Shown in pieces: positions 45,552-56,372 of a stretch of 64,000 bases of DNA. A program made the position numbers and the translations under genes. Origin of the DNA: Accumulibacter sp. (lineage in GTDB: Bacteria > Pseudomonadota > Gammaproteobacteria > Burkholderiales > Rhodocyclaceae); NCBI GenBank assembly GCA_024235695.1, contig JACKLX010000004.1, positions 1-64,000 of the forward strand, read 5' to 3'. How positions within the stretch are numbered: the first letter of the stretch is position 1; every line of letters begins with the position of its first letter. The notes beneath the pieces are model-generated. The model did not search any database. It had not been told where the DNA came from and worked only from the letters and a program-made list of their open reading frames with translations.

Positions 45552-46994
45552 TCAGCGACCCCTTTTTCGCGCCGCCATCAGCTCGTGGAGCGTCTTCGCC
45601 GCCGGTTTCATCGGCGTCCGGCTGACTGTCCAGCCGCCTTGCATCGGCGGCGTCAGCACGCGCAAGCGGGTGGCCAGCCAGCCAAAGGCACGATACAGTT
45701 TCGGGCGCGTATACAGCGCCATCCAGCCCGACCAGATGGCATCGACCAAACGGCTCCTGGCGGCACCCTGACCGACCATCGGCGGATGCCCGGGGCGCGC
45801 CTCGTGCTGCGCTTCGCCACGCAGACGGACCAGCAACTCGGGAATCGGGATGCGCACCGGACATACCTCGCCGCAGGCGCCACACAGGGTCGATGCGGTC
45901 GGCAGGACGTGCGTCGCGGCGAGACCCATCATGTGAGGCGAAATGATCTCGCCGATCGGCCCCGGATAGGTGGTGCCGTAGGCGTGGCCGCCGATCCGCG
46001 TATAGACCGGGCAATGGTTCATGCAGGCGCCGCAGCGGATACACTGCAGCGTCGCGCGCATCTGTTGGTCGCTGTAGGCCTGCGTGCGGCCGTTGTCGAC
46101 CAGCACCAGATGAACCTCGCGCGGGCCGTCCTTCTCGCCCGGCTGGCGCGGGCCGCTGATCATGTTGAAGTAGGTGGTGATCGCCTGGCCGGTCGCCGAA
46201 CGCGTCAGCAGGCCGAACAACGGTGGCACGTGTTCGAGCTTCTCGACGACCTTCTCGATACCGGTGATGGCGATATGGACGTCGGGCACGGTGGTGCACA
46301 TGCGGCCATTGCCTTCGTTCTCGACCAGGCACAGGGTGCCGGTTTCGGCGACCGCGAAGTTCACTCCGGACATGCCGACCTCGGCGGTCATGAACTTCTC
46401 GCGCAGCACCGCACGGCCGATGCCGATCAGTTCGTCGACCGAGTCCGTGTAGCTGGCGCCCGGCACTTTGGCTGCGAACAGCCGGGCGATCTGCTCCTTG
46501 GTCTTGTGGATCGCCGGCATGATGATGTGCGAGGGTTTCTCGCCGTCGAGCTGGACGATGTATTCGCCCATGTCGCTCTCCAGCGCTTCGATGCCGACGT
46601 CGGCCATCGCGTGGTTCAGCTCGACCTCCTCGCTGACCATCGACTTGCCCTTGACCATCAGTCTGGTCGAGTGGCGCTGCGCGATGCCGATGATGATCGC
46701 ACACGCCTCGTGGGCGTTCTCGGCCCAATGTACCTTGACGCCGTTTGCGGTGAGCTTGCGCTCGAGTTGCTCGAGCAGATCCGGCAGGCGCGCCAGGCTG
46801 TACTTGCGAATGTGTTCGGCGAGCGAGCGCTGGCCTTCGAGCGCTTCGGGATCGGGGAACTGCGCCGCGCGCTTGTTGATCAGGAAATCCATCGCACCGC
46901 GGAAACTCTTGCGCAGATGCTCATCGGCGACCGCCACCGCGGCGCGCTGCTTGAATTCGCTGGCCGGGACGAAGTTCAATGGCTGGGCGCTCAT
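45552..46994 (-). CDS. lutB: LutB-type iron-sulfur protein of L-lactate oxidation
   Basis: A 480-residue subunit of the LutABC lactate-oxidising system, which converts L-lactate to pyruvate on the cytoplasmic side. The N-terminal LUD domain includes KGKSMVSEEVELNHAM and MSGVNFAVAETGTLCLVENE. Two 4Fe-4S motifs follow: CIRCGACMNHCPVY and STLCGACGEVCPV. The C-terminal tail (PPMQGGWTVSRTPM) is typical. The ATG at 46994 overlaps the LutC stop by four bases; the frame reaching 47333 lies inside lutC. Confidence 0.93.
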   Translation of the reverse strand: MSAQPLNFVPASEFKQRAAVAVADEHLRKSFRGAMDFLINKRAAQFPDPEALEGQRSLAEHIRKYSLARLPDLLEQLERKLTANGVKVHWAENAHEACAIIIGIAQRHSTRLMVKGKSMVSEEVELNHAMADVGIEALESDMGEYIVQLDGEKPSHIIMPAIHKTKEQIARLFAAKVPGASYTDSVDELIGIGRAVLREKFMTAEVGMSGVNFAVAETGTLCLVENEGNGRMCTTVPDVHIAITGIEKVVEKLEHVPPLFGLLTRSATGQAITTYFNMISGPRQPGEKDGPREVHLVLVDNGRTQAYSDQQMRATLQCIRCGACMNHCPVYTRIGGHAYGTTYPGPIGEIISPHMMGLAATHVLPTASTLCGACGEVCPVRIPIPELLVRLRGEAQHEARPGHPPMVGQGAARSRLVDAIWSGWMALYTRPKLYRAFGWLATRLRVLTPPMQGGWTVSRTPMKPAAKTLHELMAARKRGR

Positions 46995-47668
46995 GCCTGT
47001 TCCTCCTCGTTGACCAACAGCAGGACAATCAGCTCTTTCGGCCCATGCGCGCCGTAGGCCAGTGTGACCTGGATGTCGGCGGTCTTCGACGGACCCGAAA
47101 CGAGCAGCGCGTTGGTCGGCATGCCGTCGCTCCATTGTTGCTCGCTGATCGCCTGAAAGAGGGTGTCGTACAGGCGGTCGCCGTCGAGCAGCGCGAAGTG
47201 GATCGGTGGCACCAGCGACAGCAGGCGCGGTTCGGCGGCGTCGGGCCAGATGATCAGTGTGCCGGTCTCGGCAATACCGCCACGGGTCGACGTCAGGCCG
47301 GCGTCGGTGTCTTCGAACAACTCCTTCTTCCACTCGTCGACCGGCCGATCATAAGGCTTCAGGCCGTCGATGCCGGCCGCCTCGAGTGCCCGGGCGTGCT
47401 CGCCCTGCGCGCCGTAGAGCAACGAACGGATGCCCCTGGCAGCGCACAGCTCGCGCAGCTTCTGCGGCCAGTTGTTGCGCGTCACGCGGACGACCTCGCC
47501 GTGCCAGAACGTCATCTTTTCGCAGAACAGCTCGATTCGCGATGCCCGCGTACCGACCGGTGCGGCAGCCGCCAGCGCTGCATGGAAAGCGCCGACGTCG
47601 GGCGGCAGCGGCGTCTGCCCTTGCGGCGCCGCCCGCAGGCGTCGCAGGATGTTGTCGCGGGCGCTCAT
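46991..47668 (-). CDS. lutC: LutC-type LUD domain protein
   Basis: A 225-residue LUD-domain subunit of the lactate utilisation complex. The characteristic patch is TSTRGGIAETGTLIIWPDA followed by LLSLVPPIHFALLD, and the C-terminus holds SGPSKTADIQVTLAYGAHGP. It has no iron-sulfur motif, as expected. It overlaps both neighbours by four bases, the order being lutA-lutC-lutB on the minus strand. Confidence 0.92.
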   Translation of the reverse strand: MSARDNILRRLRAAPQGQTPLPPDVGAFHAALAAAAPVGTRASRIELFCEKMTFWHGEVVRVTRNNWPQKLRELCAARGIRSLLYGAQGEHARALEAAGIDGLKPYDRPVDEWKKELFEDTDAGLTSTRGGIAETGTLIIWPDAAEPRLLSLVPPIHFALLDGDRLYDTLFQAISEQQWSDGMPTNALLVSGPSKTADIQVTLAYGAHGPKELIVLLLVNEEEQA

Positions 47669-48447
47669 CGCTGCCCTCCTTCACCGCCTGTCCGCTGCCA
47701 CAGAAAGCTCGCCAGGTGTTGGCCCTGAAAGCCTTCGCCCCGTTTCTGCAGGGTGTGGTTGAGACTCAGCATGCAGCCGCAGTCCGCCGAGACGAATTTC
47801 TGCGCGCCGGTCTCCTGCAGCGCATCGACCTTGTCGCCGGCCATCGCCGAAGAGATCGCCGGATGCTTGAGCGAAAAGGTGCCGCCGAAACCGCAACACT
47901 CCGATTCGTGCTCGTGCATCGCGACCTCGACACCCGGCAGCTGCGCCAACAGGGAGCGGGCGTGCAGGTGGGTGCCCATTTCCCGCCGCGCAGCGCACGA
48001 GGTATGCAGCGCGATGCGGGTCGGCGCCCCGCGGTCGGCCAGCTTGACCCTGGCGACATGAACGAGGAATTCGCTGAGCTCGAAGATGCGTTCGGCGAGC
48101 GCCGTCGCCTCGGCCTGCAGGCCGGGATCGTCGGCGAAGACCTCGGGATAGTGCTGACGCATCATGCCGGCGCACGAACCCGAAGGGACGATCACCGGCC
48201 ACGGCTCGGGAAAAAGTCGCAATTGCGCCAGCGCCACCGCGCGCGTCTGTTCGGGGAAACCGCTGCTGTGCGCGGGTTGCCCGCAGCAGGTCTGATCGGC
48301 CGGAAAATGCACCTCGATGCCCTCGCGTTCCAGCAACTGGACGGCGTCGATCCCCGCCTCGGGACAGAAAAGATCGATCAGGCAGGTGCCGAAAAGGTAG
48401 ACCTTGGTGGGCTTGTCGGGGTACTGGCGGCTGCCGGCTTGATCCAT
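47665..48447 (-). CDS. lutA: LutA-type (Fe-S) oxidoreductase subunit
   Basis: A 260-residue protein with two cysteine-rich CCG domains (TCCGQPAHSSG and SECCGFGGTF) that bind iron-sulfur or heterodisulfide-type centres. It is the first gene of the lut operon and opens with KVYLFGTCLIDLFCPEAG, the usual start of this family. AGGAG precedes the ATG. The operon is divergent from a FadR-type regulator, and a lactate-responsive operator sits just downstream of its promoter. Confidence 0.93.
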   Translation of the reverse strand: MDQAGSRQYPDKPTKVYLFGTCLIDLFCPEAGIDAVQLLEREGIEVHFPADQTCCGQPAHSSGFPEQTRAVALAQLRLFPEPWPVIVPSGSCAGMMRQHYPEVFADDPGLQAEATALAERIFELSEFLVHVARVKLADRGAPTRIALHTSCAARREMGTHLHARSLLAQLPGVEVAMHEHESECCGFGGTFSLKHPAISSAMAGDKVDALQETGAQKFVSADCGCMLSLNHTLQKRGEGFQGQHLASFLWQRTGGEGGQR

Positions 48448-48493
48448 GACTGTCTCCTGTTTTCCAAGCGCTACATGAAAGCTCGATCAAAAG

Positions 48494-48504
48494 TGGTAAG
48501 ACCA
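48494..48504. promoter_or_regulatory. Operator 1 (TGGTAAGACCA) downstream of the lutA promoter
   Basis: The sequence TGGTAAGACCA is an inverted repeat of TGGT and ACCA around AAG, the same pattern as the known PdhR/LldR operator class (TGGT-N3-ACCA). It lies just past the predicted lutA transcription start, a position suited to blocking transcription. Confidence 0.8.
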
Positions 48505-48515
48505 ATTTTCCGCGT

Positions 48516-48544
48516 ACACTAATTGCGCCTTTGGTCTTTGTCAA
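48516..48544 (-). promoter_or_regulatory. Promoter of lutACB
   Basis: On the minus strand a perfect -35, TTGACA (48544-48539), is followed after 17 bases by TAGTGT (48521-48516). Transcription would start near 48509, leaving operator 1 in the first bases of the transcript. Confidence 0.75.
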
Positions 48545-48612
48545 TCATCGGCACCAAAGCGCCCTTCTGCAAGCAACCAGAGCGCGCAATAACCAGGCAC
48601 CCGGACAACAAC

Positions 48613-48623
48613 TGGTAAGACCA
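48613..48623. promoter_or_regulatory. Operator 2 (TGGTAAGACCA) upstream of the regulator gene
   Basis: An identical TGGTAAGACCA copy, 48 bases before the regulator's ATG. GATAAT at 48636-48641 is a plausible -10 box for the regulator, and its -35 position coincides with this operator, which suggests autoregulation. Confidence 0.8.
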
Positions 48624-48670
48624 ATGGAAGCCTGCGATAATTCGCCGACCAGCCCCAGCCCCCAACCAGC

Positions 48671-49423
48671 ATGAGTTACAGCAAGCTCAACCTGCCGCGA
48701 ATCCCCGATGCGATCGCTCATCAACTCGAAACGCGCATTCTCGAAGGCTCGTTGAAGCCCGGCGACCGACTGCCGGCGGAGCGCGAACTTGCCGTCGAGC
48801 TGGGCGTCTCGCGGCCGTCCCTGCGCGAGGCGATCAAGAAACTGGTCTCACGTGAGCTGCTGGTCAGCCGCCATGGCGGCGGCACCTTCGTCACCGACCG
48901 GCTCGACGCCAGCTTCAGCGATCCCTGGCAGCAACTGATCGAGCAACACCCGCAGCTCCAGGACGACCTGCTCGAATTCCGCTATCTGCTGGAGTCGTCA
49001 GCCGCCGAACTGGCCGCGCAACGCGCCACCGACGCCGACCTGCGACGTCTCGAGCAGGCCTACACGCGACTCGATGCGGCGTACCTTGGCGACGACCGCG
49101 GCACGCAGGTTGCCGCCGACGTCGCTTTCCATCTGACCATCGCCGAGTCGGCGCACAATGCCCTGTTCGGCCACATGGTCGCCAGCGTTATGCGCCTGCT
49201 GCACGAGCATGTCCGACGCAACCTCCGCGACATGGCGGTCAGCGCCGATACCGGACGGCAACTGATGGCGCAGCATCGCGCGATCCACGAGGCGATTCGT
49301 TCGCGCCAGCCCGCCGCTGCCCGGCTCGCCGCCGAAACGCACATCGGCTTCGTCCGCCAGCGGCTCGACGAAGCGGCGGAGTCGGAGCAACGGCAGCAAC
49401 GATCGCTGCGCCACTTCAGCTGA
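48671..49423 (+). CDS. FadR-subfamily GntR regulator of lactate use (LldR/PdhR-like)
   Basis: A 250-residue repressor. The N-terminal winged helix is typical GntR (LKPGDRLPAERELAVELGVS, RPSLREAIKKL), followed by the FadR C-terminal helical sensor domain with FRYLLESSAAELAAQRATDA and the metal-site histidines (FHLTIAESAHN). Its position divergent to lutACB and the two TGGT-N3-ACCA operators in the gap support control by lactate or pyruvate. The exact effector is inferred. Confidence 0.88.
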   Translation: MSYSKLNLPRIPDAIAHQLETRILEGSLKPGDRLPAERELAVELGVSRPSLREAIKKLVSRELLVSRHGGGTFVTDRLDASFSDPWQQLIEQHPQLQDDLLEFRYLLESSAAELAAQRATDADLRRLEQAYTRLDAAYLGDDRGTQVAADVAFHLTIAESAHNALFGHMVASVMRLLHEHVRRNLRDMAVSADTGRQLMAQHRAIHEAIRSRQPAAARLAAETHIGFVRQRLDEAAESEQRQQRSLRHFS

Positions 49424-49447
49424 AGCGGCGCCTCCTGAAGCGCCGGC

Positions 49448-49894
49448 TCAAGCCTTGACGCGCATCAACCGCGCCTTCTCGCGCACCCAGTCGCGCTCCT
49501 TCTCGGAGTCGCGCTTGTCGTATTGCTTCTTGCCCTTGGCCAGACCGATCTCGACCTTGATCCGGCCACGCTGGAAATGCAGGTCCAGCGGCACCAGCGT
49601 AAAGCCGGCGCGTTCGACCTGACCGATCAGCTTGCTGATCTGTCTGGCATGCAGCAGCAGCTTGCGGGTGCGCGTCGGGTCGGGCCTGACGTGCGTCGAT
49701 GCCGCCATCAGGGGGGTGATGTGCATGCCGAAAATGAACACCTCGCCATTGCGGACGAGGACGTACGCTTCCTTGATGCTCGCCCGCCCGGCGCGAATCG
49801 CCTTGACTTCCCAGCCCTCCAGGGCCATGCCGGCCTCGACTTTCTCCTCTATGAAATAGTCATGAAAGGCCTTCTTGTTGGCAACGATGCTCAT
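49448..49894 (-). CDS. smpB: SsrA-binding protein SmpB
   Basis: A 148-residue RNA-binding protein that brings tmRNA to stalled ribosomes. Motifs: [38 protein letters not shown] and the C-terminal tail [18 protein letters not shown]. The ATG at 49894 is the usual start; a 21-residue extension to 49957 is not supported. It is divergent from ratA. A short CGGCGC/GCGCCG hairpin (49426-49445) lies between its end and that of the convergent regulator gene. Confidence 0.95.
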   Translation of the reverse strand: MSIVANKKAFHDYFIEEKVEAGMALEGWEVKAIRAGRASIKEAYVLVRNGEVFIFGMHITPLMAASTHVRPDPTRTRKLLLHARQISKLIGQVERAGFTLVPLDLHFQRGRIKVEIGLAKGKKQYDKRDSEKERDWVREKARLMRVKA

Positions 49895-49972
49895 GGTGCT
49901 TGTTCTCGGGAGATTGGCAGGCTGAAGTGCTAGAATGCTCGATTCTACAGGAATCACGGGACACGGCAGAGG

Positions 49973-50416
49973 ATGGCCATAGTCAAGAAATCGGTGCTGA
50001 TCGAGCGTTCATCGCAACAGATGTTCGACCTCGTCGACCGCGTCGAGGACTATCCGCAATTCCTGCCATGGTGCAGCGAGACGCACTGCCAGTTCCGCGA
50101 CGACCAGAAGACCGTCGCCACGCTGCACATCAACTACCGCCGCGTCAGCTCGCACTTCACCACCGAGAACGACAAGCAATCGCCGCTGTGGATGAAGATC
50201 AGACTGGTCGATGGGCCGTTTCGCCGTCTTGACGGTTTCTGGCACTTCAAGCCGCTGGCCGACTACGCGTGCAAGATCGAGTTCCAGCTGTCGTACGAGT
50301 TCTCGAGCAAGATGCTCGAAAAAGTCATCGGTCCGGTGTTCAGCCAGATCGCCAACACTTTCGTCGACGCCTTCGTCAAACGCGCCAACGAGGTGCATGG
50401 CTTGCCGAATGCCTGA
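49973..50416 (+). CDS. ratA: RatA/Coq10-family START-domain protein
   Basis: A 147-residue SRPBCC-fold protein. It begins [20 protein letters not shown] with [16 protein letters not shown], the conserved start of the RatA/YfjG family. Members bind ubiquinone (Coq10-like); in E. coli RatA was also reported to block ribosome subunit joining, so the true role is debated. It overlaps rnfH by eight bases; smpB-ratA-rnfH is a widely conserved neighbourhood. Confidence 0.92.
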   Translation: MAIVKKSVLIERSSQQMFDLVDRVEDYPQFLPWCSETHCQFRDDQKTVATLHINYRRVSSHFTTENDKQSPLWMKIRLVDGPFRRLDGFWHFKPLADYACKIEFQLSYEFSSKMLEKVIGPVFSQIANTFVDAFVKRANEVHGLPNA

Positions 50417-50729
50417 GACGCTTCGCATCGACGTGATCTACGCCCTGCCGAGCAGGCAGCAGCTGGTCAGCCTGAAGCTGCCGGCGGGCAGTACCGTGCG
50501 GCAGGCGATCGAAGCTTCGGGGCTATTGCAGAAGCATTCGGAAATCGACCTGACCAGCAACAAGGTGGGCGTTTTCGCCAAGCTGACCAAGCTCGACGCT
50601 CCCTTGCGTGACCAGGACCGCGTCGAAATCTACCGGCCGCTGATCGCCGACCCCAAGGAAGTCCGCAAGCAACGCGCCGCCGAGGGAAAGATCATGAAAA
50701 AGGGCGCCGGCGACGGCGACAGCGAGTAG
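50409..50729 (+). CDS. rnfH: RnfH family protein
   Basis: A 106-residue beta-grasp, ubiquitin-like protein of unknown function, with RIDVIYALPSRQQLVSLKLP, GSTVRQAIEASG and VGVFAKLTKLDAPLRDQDRV followed by EIYRPLIADPKEVRKQRA. It is named from association with rnf genes in some species and is usually next to ratA, as here. The start is the ATG at 50409, inside the end of ratA. Confidence 0.92.
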   Translation: MPETLRIDVIYALPSRQQLVSLKLPAGSTVRQAIEASGLLQKHSEIDLTSNKVGVFAKLTKLDAPLRDQDRVEIYRPLIADPKEVRKQRAAEGKIMKKGAGDGDSE

Positions 50730-50751
50730 CCGGCCTGGGTCGCGCGAGCAC

Positions 50752-51195
50752 TCACCGGCAGCTTTGCTGCGCCGCCTGGCGTGCCTTGGCGATCTCCTGC
50801 TCGCGCTGCGCCTCGTCGAGATAGTAGCGTTCGCCGTGGCTGTCACGCATCGACACGCGTTCGCCTGACTCCAGCACCTGCAGCGCCCGACGCGCGGTGT
50901 CGCAATTCTCCTGCCGCTGGGCGGCGAGCTGGCGCTCGTGCTCGGCCTTCTCGGCACCTTCACCGGCTTCCTTCTGGCGCTTTCGGAAATCCATCTCGCG
51001 GTCGGCCAGGGTCTTCGCGGCGGCGCCACCAGCGACCGGCGGCTGGCCATCAAGCAGCCGCGGTTGGACGCCCTTGCCGACCGGCGGCCGGTCGGAAATC
51101 ACGGTCTTGTTGTTCTCGTCCTGCCATTGGTAGATCTGCGCCACGGCCGCAAAAGCGGCTGGCAGCAGGGCGGCAGCTAGGGCTATGCGCTTCAT
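50752..51195 (-). CDS. DUF4124 domain-containing exported protein
   Basis: A 147-residue periplasmic or secreted protein. After a signal peptide (IALAAALLPAAFAAVA) comes the DUF4124 core IYQWQDENNKTVISDRPP, a short domain common in Proteobacteria with unknown role. The rest is a charged helical, probably coiled-coil region (REMDFRKRQKEAGEGAEKAE) with a single Cys in QENCDTARRAL and one near the end. It is divergent from guaB. Confidence 0.85.
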   Translation of the reverse strand: MKRIALAAALLPAAFAAVAQIYQWQDENNKTVISDRPPVGKGVQPRLLDGQPPVAGGAAAKTLADREMDFRKRQKEAGEGAEKAEHERQLAAQRQENCDTARRALQVLESGERVSMRDSHGERYYLDEAQREQEIAKARQAAQQSCR

Positions 51196-51223
51196 GGTCG
51201 TTCAGCGGTAAGGGAGCACGCTG

Positions 51224-51229
51224 TATAAT
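51224..51229 (+). promoter_or_regulatory. -10 box of the guaB promoter
   Basis: A perfect TATAAT, 28 bases before the guaB ATG. No strong -35 hexamer is seen at the expected distance, so the promoter may need an activator or an extended element. Confidence 0.55.
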
Positions 51230-51254
51230 ACGTTTTTGTGACCCCGGATCATAG

Positions 51255-52718
<1,464 letters not shown>

Positions 52719-52737
52719 GCTTCGATCGACCAACGAC

Positions 52738-52756
52738 GGGCGGCTGCAGGCCGCCC
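52738..52756 (+). repeat. Stem-loop between guaB and guaA
   Basis: GGGCGGC (52738-52744) and GCCGCCC (52750-52756) form a perfect 7-bp stem with a five-base loop in the 58-base guaB-guaA gap. Only a short T stretch (CATTTG) follows, so it may be a weak attenuator or an mRNA-stabilising hairpin. Confidence 0.6.
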
Positions 52757-52776
52757 GCGTCATTTGAGGCGTGACC

Positions 52777-54342
52777 ATGTCCCATCAAAGAATCCTGATC
52801 CTCGACTTCGGCTCGCAGCTGGCCCAGCTGATCGCGCGCCGCGTGCGCGAACAACAGGTGTACTGCGAGCTGCACCCCTACGACGTCGACCAGCAGTTCA
52901 TACGCGACTTCAAGCCGCAGGGCATCATCCTCTCCGGTGGTCCCAATTCGGTCTATGACGTCGAGGAGTTCAGGGCGCCGCAAGTGGTATTCGAACTCGG
53001 CGTGCCGGTACTCGGCATCTGCTATGGCATGCACCTGATGGCCGCGCAGCTGGGCGGCAGCGTCGAGAGTTCGAGCATACGCGAGTTCGGCTACGCGGAA
53101 ATGCGGGCGCGTGGTCACTCCGCGCTGTTCAGGGGGATCGAGGATAGGCGCAACGGCGAGGGCCACGGCCTGCTCGACGTCTGGATGAGCCACGGCGACA
53201 AGGTTACCGTCCTGCCGCCGGGATTCAAGCTGATCGGCAGCAACCCATCGACGCCGATCGCAGCGATGGCCGACGAACAACGCCGCTTCTACGCCGTGCA
53301 GTTCCACCCCGAGGTAACGCACACCCTCAAGGGCAAGGAAATCCTTGCTCGTTTCGTCCGCGACATCTGCGGCTGCGGCAACGACTGGAACATGCCAGAC
53401 TACGTCGCCGAGGCGGTCGCCAGCATCCGTTCACGGGTCGGCAGCGAGGAGGTCATCCTCGGCCTGTCCGGCGGCGTCGACTCCTCGGTCGCCGCGGCGC
53501 TGATCCACCGCGCGATCGGCGACCAGCTGACCTGCGTTTTCGTCGACAACGGCCTGCTGCGCCTGAACGAGGCCGAGCAGGTACTGCAGACCTTCTCCCG
53601 CAACCTCGGCGTCAAGGTCGTGCACGTCGACGCCACGGCGCAGTTCATGGAGCACCTGCGCGGCGTCGCCGACCCCGAGCGGAAGCGCAAGATCATCGGC
53701 CGCGAGTTCGTCGAGGTCTTCCAGGCCGAAGCGGGCCGCTTGGCGAACGCCAGATGGTTGGCGCAGGGGACGATCTACCCCGATGTAATCGAATCAGCCG
53801 GCGCCCGGACCGGCAAAGCACATACCATCAAGAGTCATCACAACGTCGGCGGCCTGCCCGAGAAGCTCCGCCTGCAGCTGCTCGAACCGCTGCGTGAGCT
53901 GTTCAAGGACGAAGTACGCGAGCTCGGCGTCGCCCTCGGCCTGGCGCACGACGTGGTCTATCGCCACCCCTTCCCCGGCCCCGGCCTCGGCGTCAGGATC
54001 CTCGGCGAGGTCACGCCCGAGTTCGCCGACCTGCTGCGCCGGGCAGACGCGATCTTCATCGACGAGTTGCGCGCTGCCGGCTGGTACGAAAAGACCAGCC
54101 AGGCGTTCGCCGTATTCCTGCCGGTCAGGTCGGTCGGCGTAATGGGTGACGGTCGAACCTACGAATACGTCGTCGCCCTGCGCGCCGTCGAAACGCAGGA
54201 TTTCATGACCGCGCAATGGGCCGAACTGCCACACGGCCTGCTCGGCAAGGTCTCCAACCGGATCATCAACGAGGTTCGGGGAATCAACCGCGTGGTCTAC
54301 GACATCTCGGGAAAGCCGCCCGCGACGATCGAGTGGGAATAG
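52777..54342 (+). CDS. guaA: GMP synthase (glutamine-hydrolysing)
   Basis: Converts XMP to GMP using glutamine and ATP. The N-terminal class I amidotransferase domain has the catalytic Cys in [12 protein letters not shown] and the His-Glu pair in [10 protein letters not shown]. The PP-loop ATPase is [16 protein letters not shown], and the C-terminal dimerisation domain ends IEWE. At 521 residues it is full length. The ATG at 52777 follows GAGG at seven bases; a GTG at 52771 is also in frame. It is probably transcribed with guaB. Confidence 0.97.
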   Translation: MSHQRILILDFGSQLAQLIARRVREQQVYCELHPYDVDQQFIRDFKPQGIILSGGPNSVYDVEEFRAPQVVFELGVPVLGICYGMHLMAAQLGGSVESSSIREFGYAEMRARGHSALFRGIEDRRNGEGHGLLDVWMSHGDKVTVLPPGFKLIGSNPSTPIAAMADEQRRFYAVQFHPEVTHTLKGKEILARFVRDICGCGNDWNMPDYVAEAVASIRSRVGSEEVILGLSGGVDSSVAAALIHRAIGDQLTCVFVDNGLLRLNEAEQVLQTFSRNLGVKVVHVDATAQFMEHLRGVADPERKRKIIGREFVEVFQAEAGRLANARWLAQGTIYPDVIESAGARTGKAHTIKSHHNVGGLPEKLRLQLLEPLRELFKDEVRELGVALGLAHDVVYRHPFPGPGLGVRILGEVTPEFADLLRRADAIFIDELRAAGWYEKTSQAFAVFLPVRSVGVMGDGRTYEYVVALRAVETQDFMTAQWAELPHGLLGKVSNRIINEVRGINRVVYDISGKPPATIEWE

Positions 54343-54436
54343 TCAGCACTTCTCGCCGCGGTCCCGAACAGCGACCGCGCTGTCCAGCCGGCGGCACGCC
54401 ACGATGCGCGAGCTGCCGCTGCGGCAGCCGCCCTAC

Positions 54437-55513
54437 TCATCGCGAACGGTCGAACCAGCGGCTGCGCAGCTGATGCGAGACGCGCAGGACCGGCGCCTCG
54501 ACGAAGCGGTATCCTGCCCAGCCATAGACCACGACTGCGGCGAGCATCAGCAGGCAAACCAGCAGGTTGTCGAGCAGGCTGGCCGGCGCCGGATCGGTCA
54601 TCGCCCACAGGCGACCGATCGCCGAGAGGACCAGCACGTGCGATAGATAGATGGTGTAGGAGACATCGCCCAGAAAGCTCGGGAAGCGCGGAATCACCAA
54701 CCGGCCTGCCCTTTCGAGGGTCGCCAGAGACAATACCAGAACACCGTACAGGATGCCGACGGCGCCCGCCCGGATCAGGCCGAAACCGTCGAGCAGGTCG
54801 AACCTGTGCAGCAGCGGGAAGCCGGCGACGGCGACCAGCACCAGCGCGCCGATCGACATCGCCGGCGAGAAGCGGGCCGCGTATTCGCCGGTGACGAAAA
54901 CCGCCACCAGCGCACCGGCGATGAACTCGAGCGTGAAGGGATGCAGGGCGATCAGCAGACCGGCCGGCAGGTCGGCGGTGGCCAGCAGGAGGTTAGCCGT
55001 CGCGACCACGGCGCCCCACAGCAACAGTGACGGCAACAGCCACTTCTCGGCGAAGTTCAGCAGCAGCGCGAAGACGACGTAGAACCACAGTTCGTGCGTC
55101 AGCGACCAGGCGACGGCGACCAGCGGCGAATCCCCGGGCAGCAACAGGAACGATGAAAGCAGGCCGACGGGCGCGCCTTGCGATGAATTCACCCAGGCCG
55201 GTTTGATCAGCAGGACAGCAAGGGTCAGAAAGAAGTAGAACCAGTAAGTCGGATAGATACGGCTCAGCCGGCCCCAGAGAAAGCGCGCCGTTTCCCCGCT
55301 GCGGCCGAAGCGCCCGGTGCTTACCGAGACCATCACGAAACCGCTGATGACGAAGAAAAGATCGACGCCGGATTGCCCCAGGATGAAGAAGTCGGGCAGC
55401 AGGAGGTCGCCGCCGGAGTACTTCCGTTCAACGGCCAGCGCGTGAAAGGCGACCACGGCAAGCGCGGCGAATCCTCTGAGTGCCTGCAGCGACTGCCACT
55501 TGTTCATGGCCAT
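54437..55513 (-). CDS. Acyltransferase 3 family membrane protein
   Basis: A 358-residue membrane protein with about ten helices that transfers acyl groups, usually acetyl or succinyl, to surface polysaccharides or lipids. The first helix has the family motif LQALRGFAALAVVAFHALAV with the essential histidine, and the next has SGVDLFFVISGFVM. RLSRIYPTYWFYFF and WSLTHELWFYVVFA are also typical. The start could be the ATG at 55513 or 55507. It lies alone, tail to tail with guaA. Confidence 0.9.
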   Translation of the reverse strand: MAMNKWQSLQALRGFAALAVVAFHALAVERKYSGGDLLLPDFFILGQSGVDLFFVISGFVMVSVSTGRFGRSGETARFLWGRLSRIYPTYWFYFFLTLAVLLIKPAWVNSSQGAPVGLLSSFLLLPGDSPLVAVAWSLTHELWFYVVFALLLNFAEKWLLPSLLLWGAVVATANLLLATADLPAGLLIALHPFTLEFIAGALVAVFVTGEYAARFSPAMSIGALVLVAVAGFPLLHRFDLLDGFGLIRAGAVGILYGVLVLSLATLERAGRLVIPRFPSFLGDVSYTIYLSHVLVLSAIGRLWAMTDPAPASLLDNLLVCLLMLAAVVVYGWAGYRFVEAPVLRVSHQLRSRWFDRSR

Positions 55514-55799
55514 GGTTGTCGTCGATCGCGACGAGCGCTTGTTTTGCTGCCACCCGAAACGTGCCGCCCTGCCTACCGGCCGCTCCGGCGCGTCAGCGTT
55601 CTTCACCGAGCGGGCGGCAGGCAGGCCGGCCGGCCTCACCGCTGCAGCCTTCCGGCGAAGCGGGCAGCGCCGCCGGAGGGCGCGCCGGCAGCGGCGAGAA
55701 AACTGCGTCGGGTGTTCATCGGCATCCAGGCTGTGTGGTGCTTCGCGCGGCGACCGCAGAGCGCCTGGCGGCCCTGCGAATCGCTGCCCAAAGGTTTGC

Positions 55800-56372
55800 C
55801 TACTGGTCTACGCCGCTGATGACGATTTCCACCCGACGGTTCTTCGCTCGCCCTTGCGGCGTATCGTTCGAAGCCACCGGACGCGAGTCGCCGAAGCCTT
55901 CCGCGGCAAGACTGCCGGGTGGCACTCCCCTGGCGACAAGGAATCTGACGACATCCGAGGCGCGCGCGCTGGACAACTCCCAGTTCGACGGAAAACGTGC
56001 CTTCAGTGCCGGCCCGATCGGCACGTTGTCGGTGAAGCCTTCGACGACGATGCGCTTGCCTTTCAGCGTGCTCAGCGTCGGTGCAACCTTGCTCAGCGTC
56101 TCCTCGCCCTTGCGGTGGATCTGCCAACCGCCTTCCGGGAAAAGAATCTCGTCGATCAGGGTCAGCCTGACCTCGTTCTGCAGTTGCCGGATCTGCGCTT
56201 GATCGGCATTGATCTCGGTCTGCAGCTTGGCGTTCAGCGCCTCGTACAAAGCCGACTTCTGCTGATACATGTCGGCCTGCTGGACCTCCGCCTTGTAGGT
56301 CTGTTCGGAAACGCAAGCGGCGGCCAAAGCCGACGCAGCAAGCGCTGCGACGACCAATACTTTCTGACTCAT
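55800..56372 (-). CDS. OmpA-like peptidoglycan-binding lipoprotein
   Basis: A 190-residue outer-membrane lipoprotein. The signal is VLVVAALAASALAAAC with lipobox AAAC (Cys at about 20). A coiled-coil-like stretch (QKSALYEALNAKLQTEINAD) leads to an OmpA C-terminal domain with VVEGFTDNVPIG, SSARASDVVRFLVARGV and GRAKNRRVEIVIS, which binds peptidoglycan. The ATG at 56372 follows AGGAG at six bases; a TTG at 56378 overlaps it. It is 88 bases downstream of the mechanosensitive-channel gene on the same strand. The 286 bases between it and the acyltransferase start hold no supported gene. Confidence 0.88.
   Translation of the reverse strand: MSQKVLVVAALAASALAAACVSEQTYKAEVQQADMYQQKSALYEALNAKLQTEINADQAQIRQLQNEVRLTLIDEILFPEGGWQIHRKGEETLSKVAPTLSTLKGKRIVVEGFTDNVPIGPALKARFPSNWELSSARASDVVRFLVARGVPPGSLAAEGFGDSRPVASNDTPQGRAKNRRVEIVISGVDQ

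Noticed and set aside
45325-46728. 467-codon frame within lutB
   Set aside because: Out-of-frame reading of lutB; the LUD and 4Fe-4S motifs are in the other frame.
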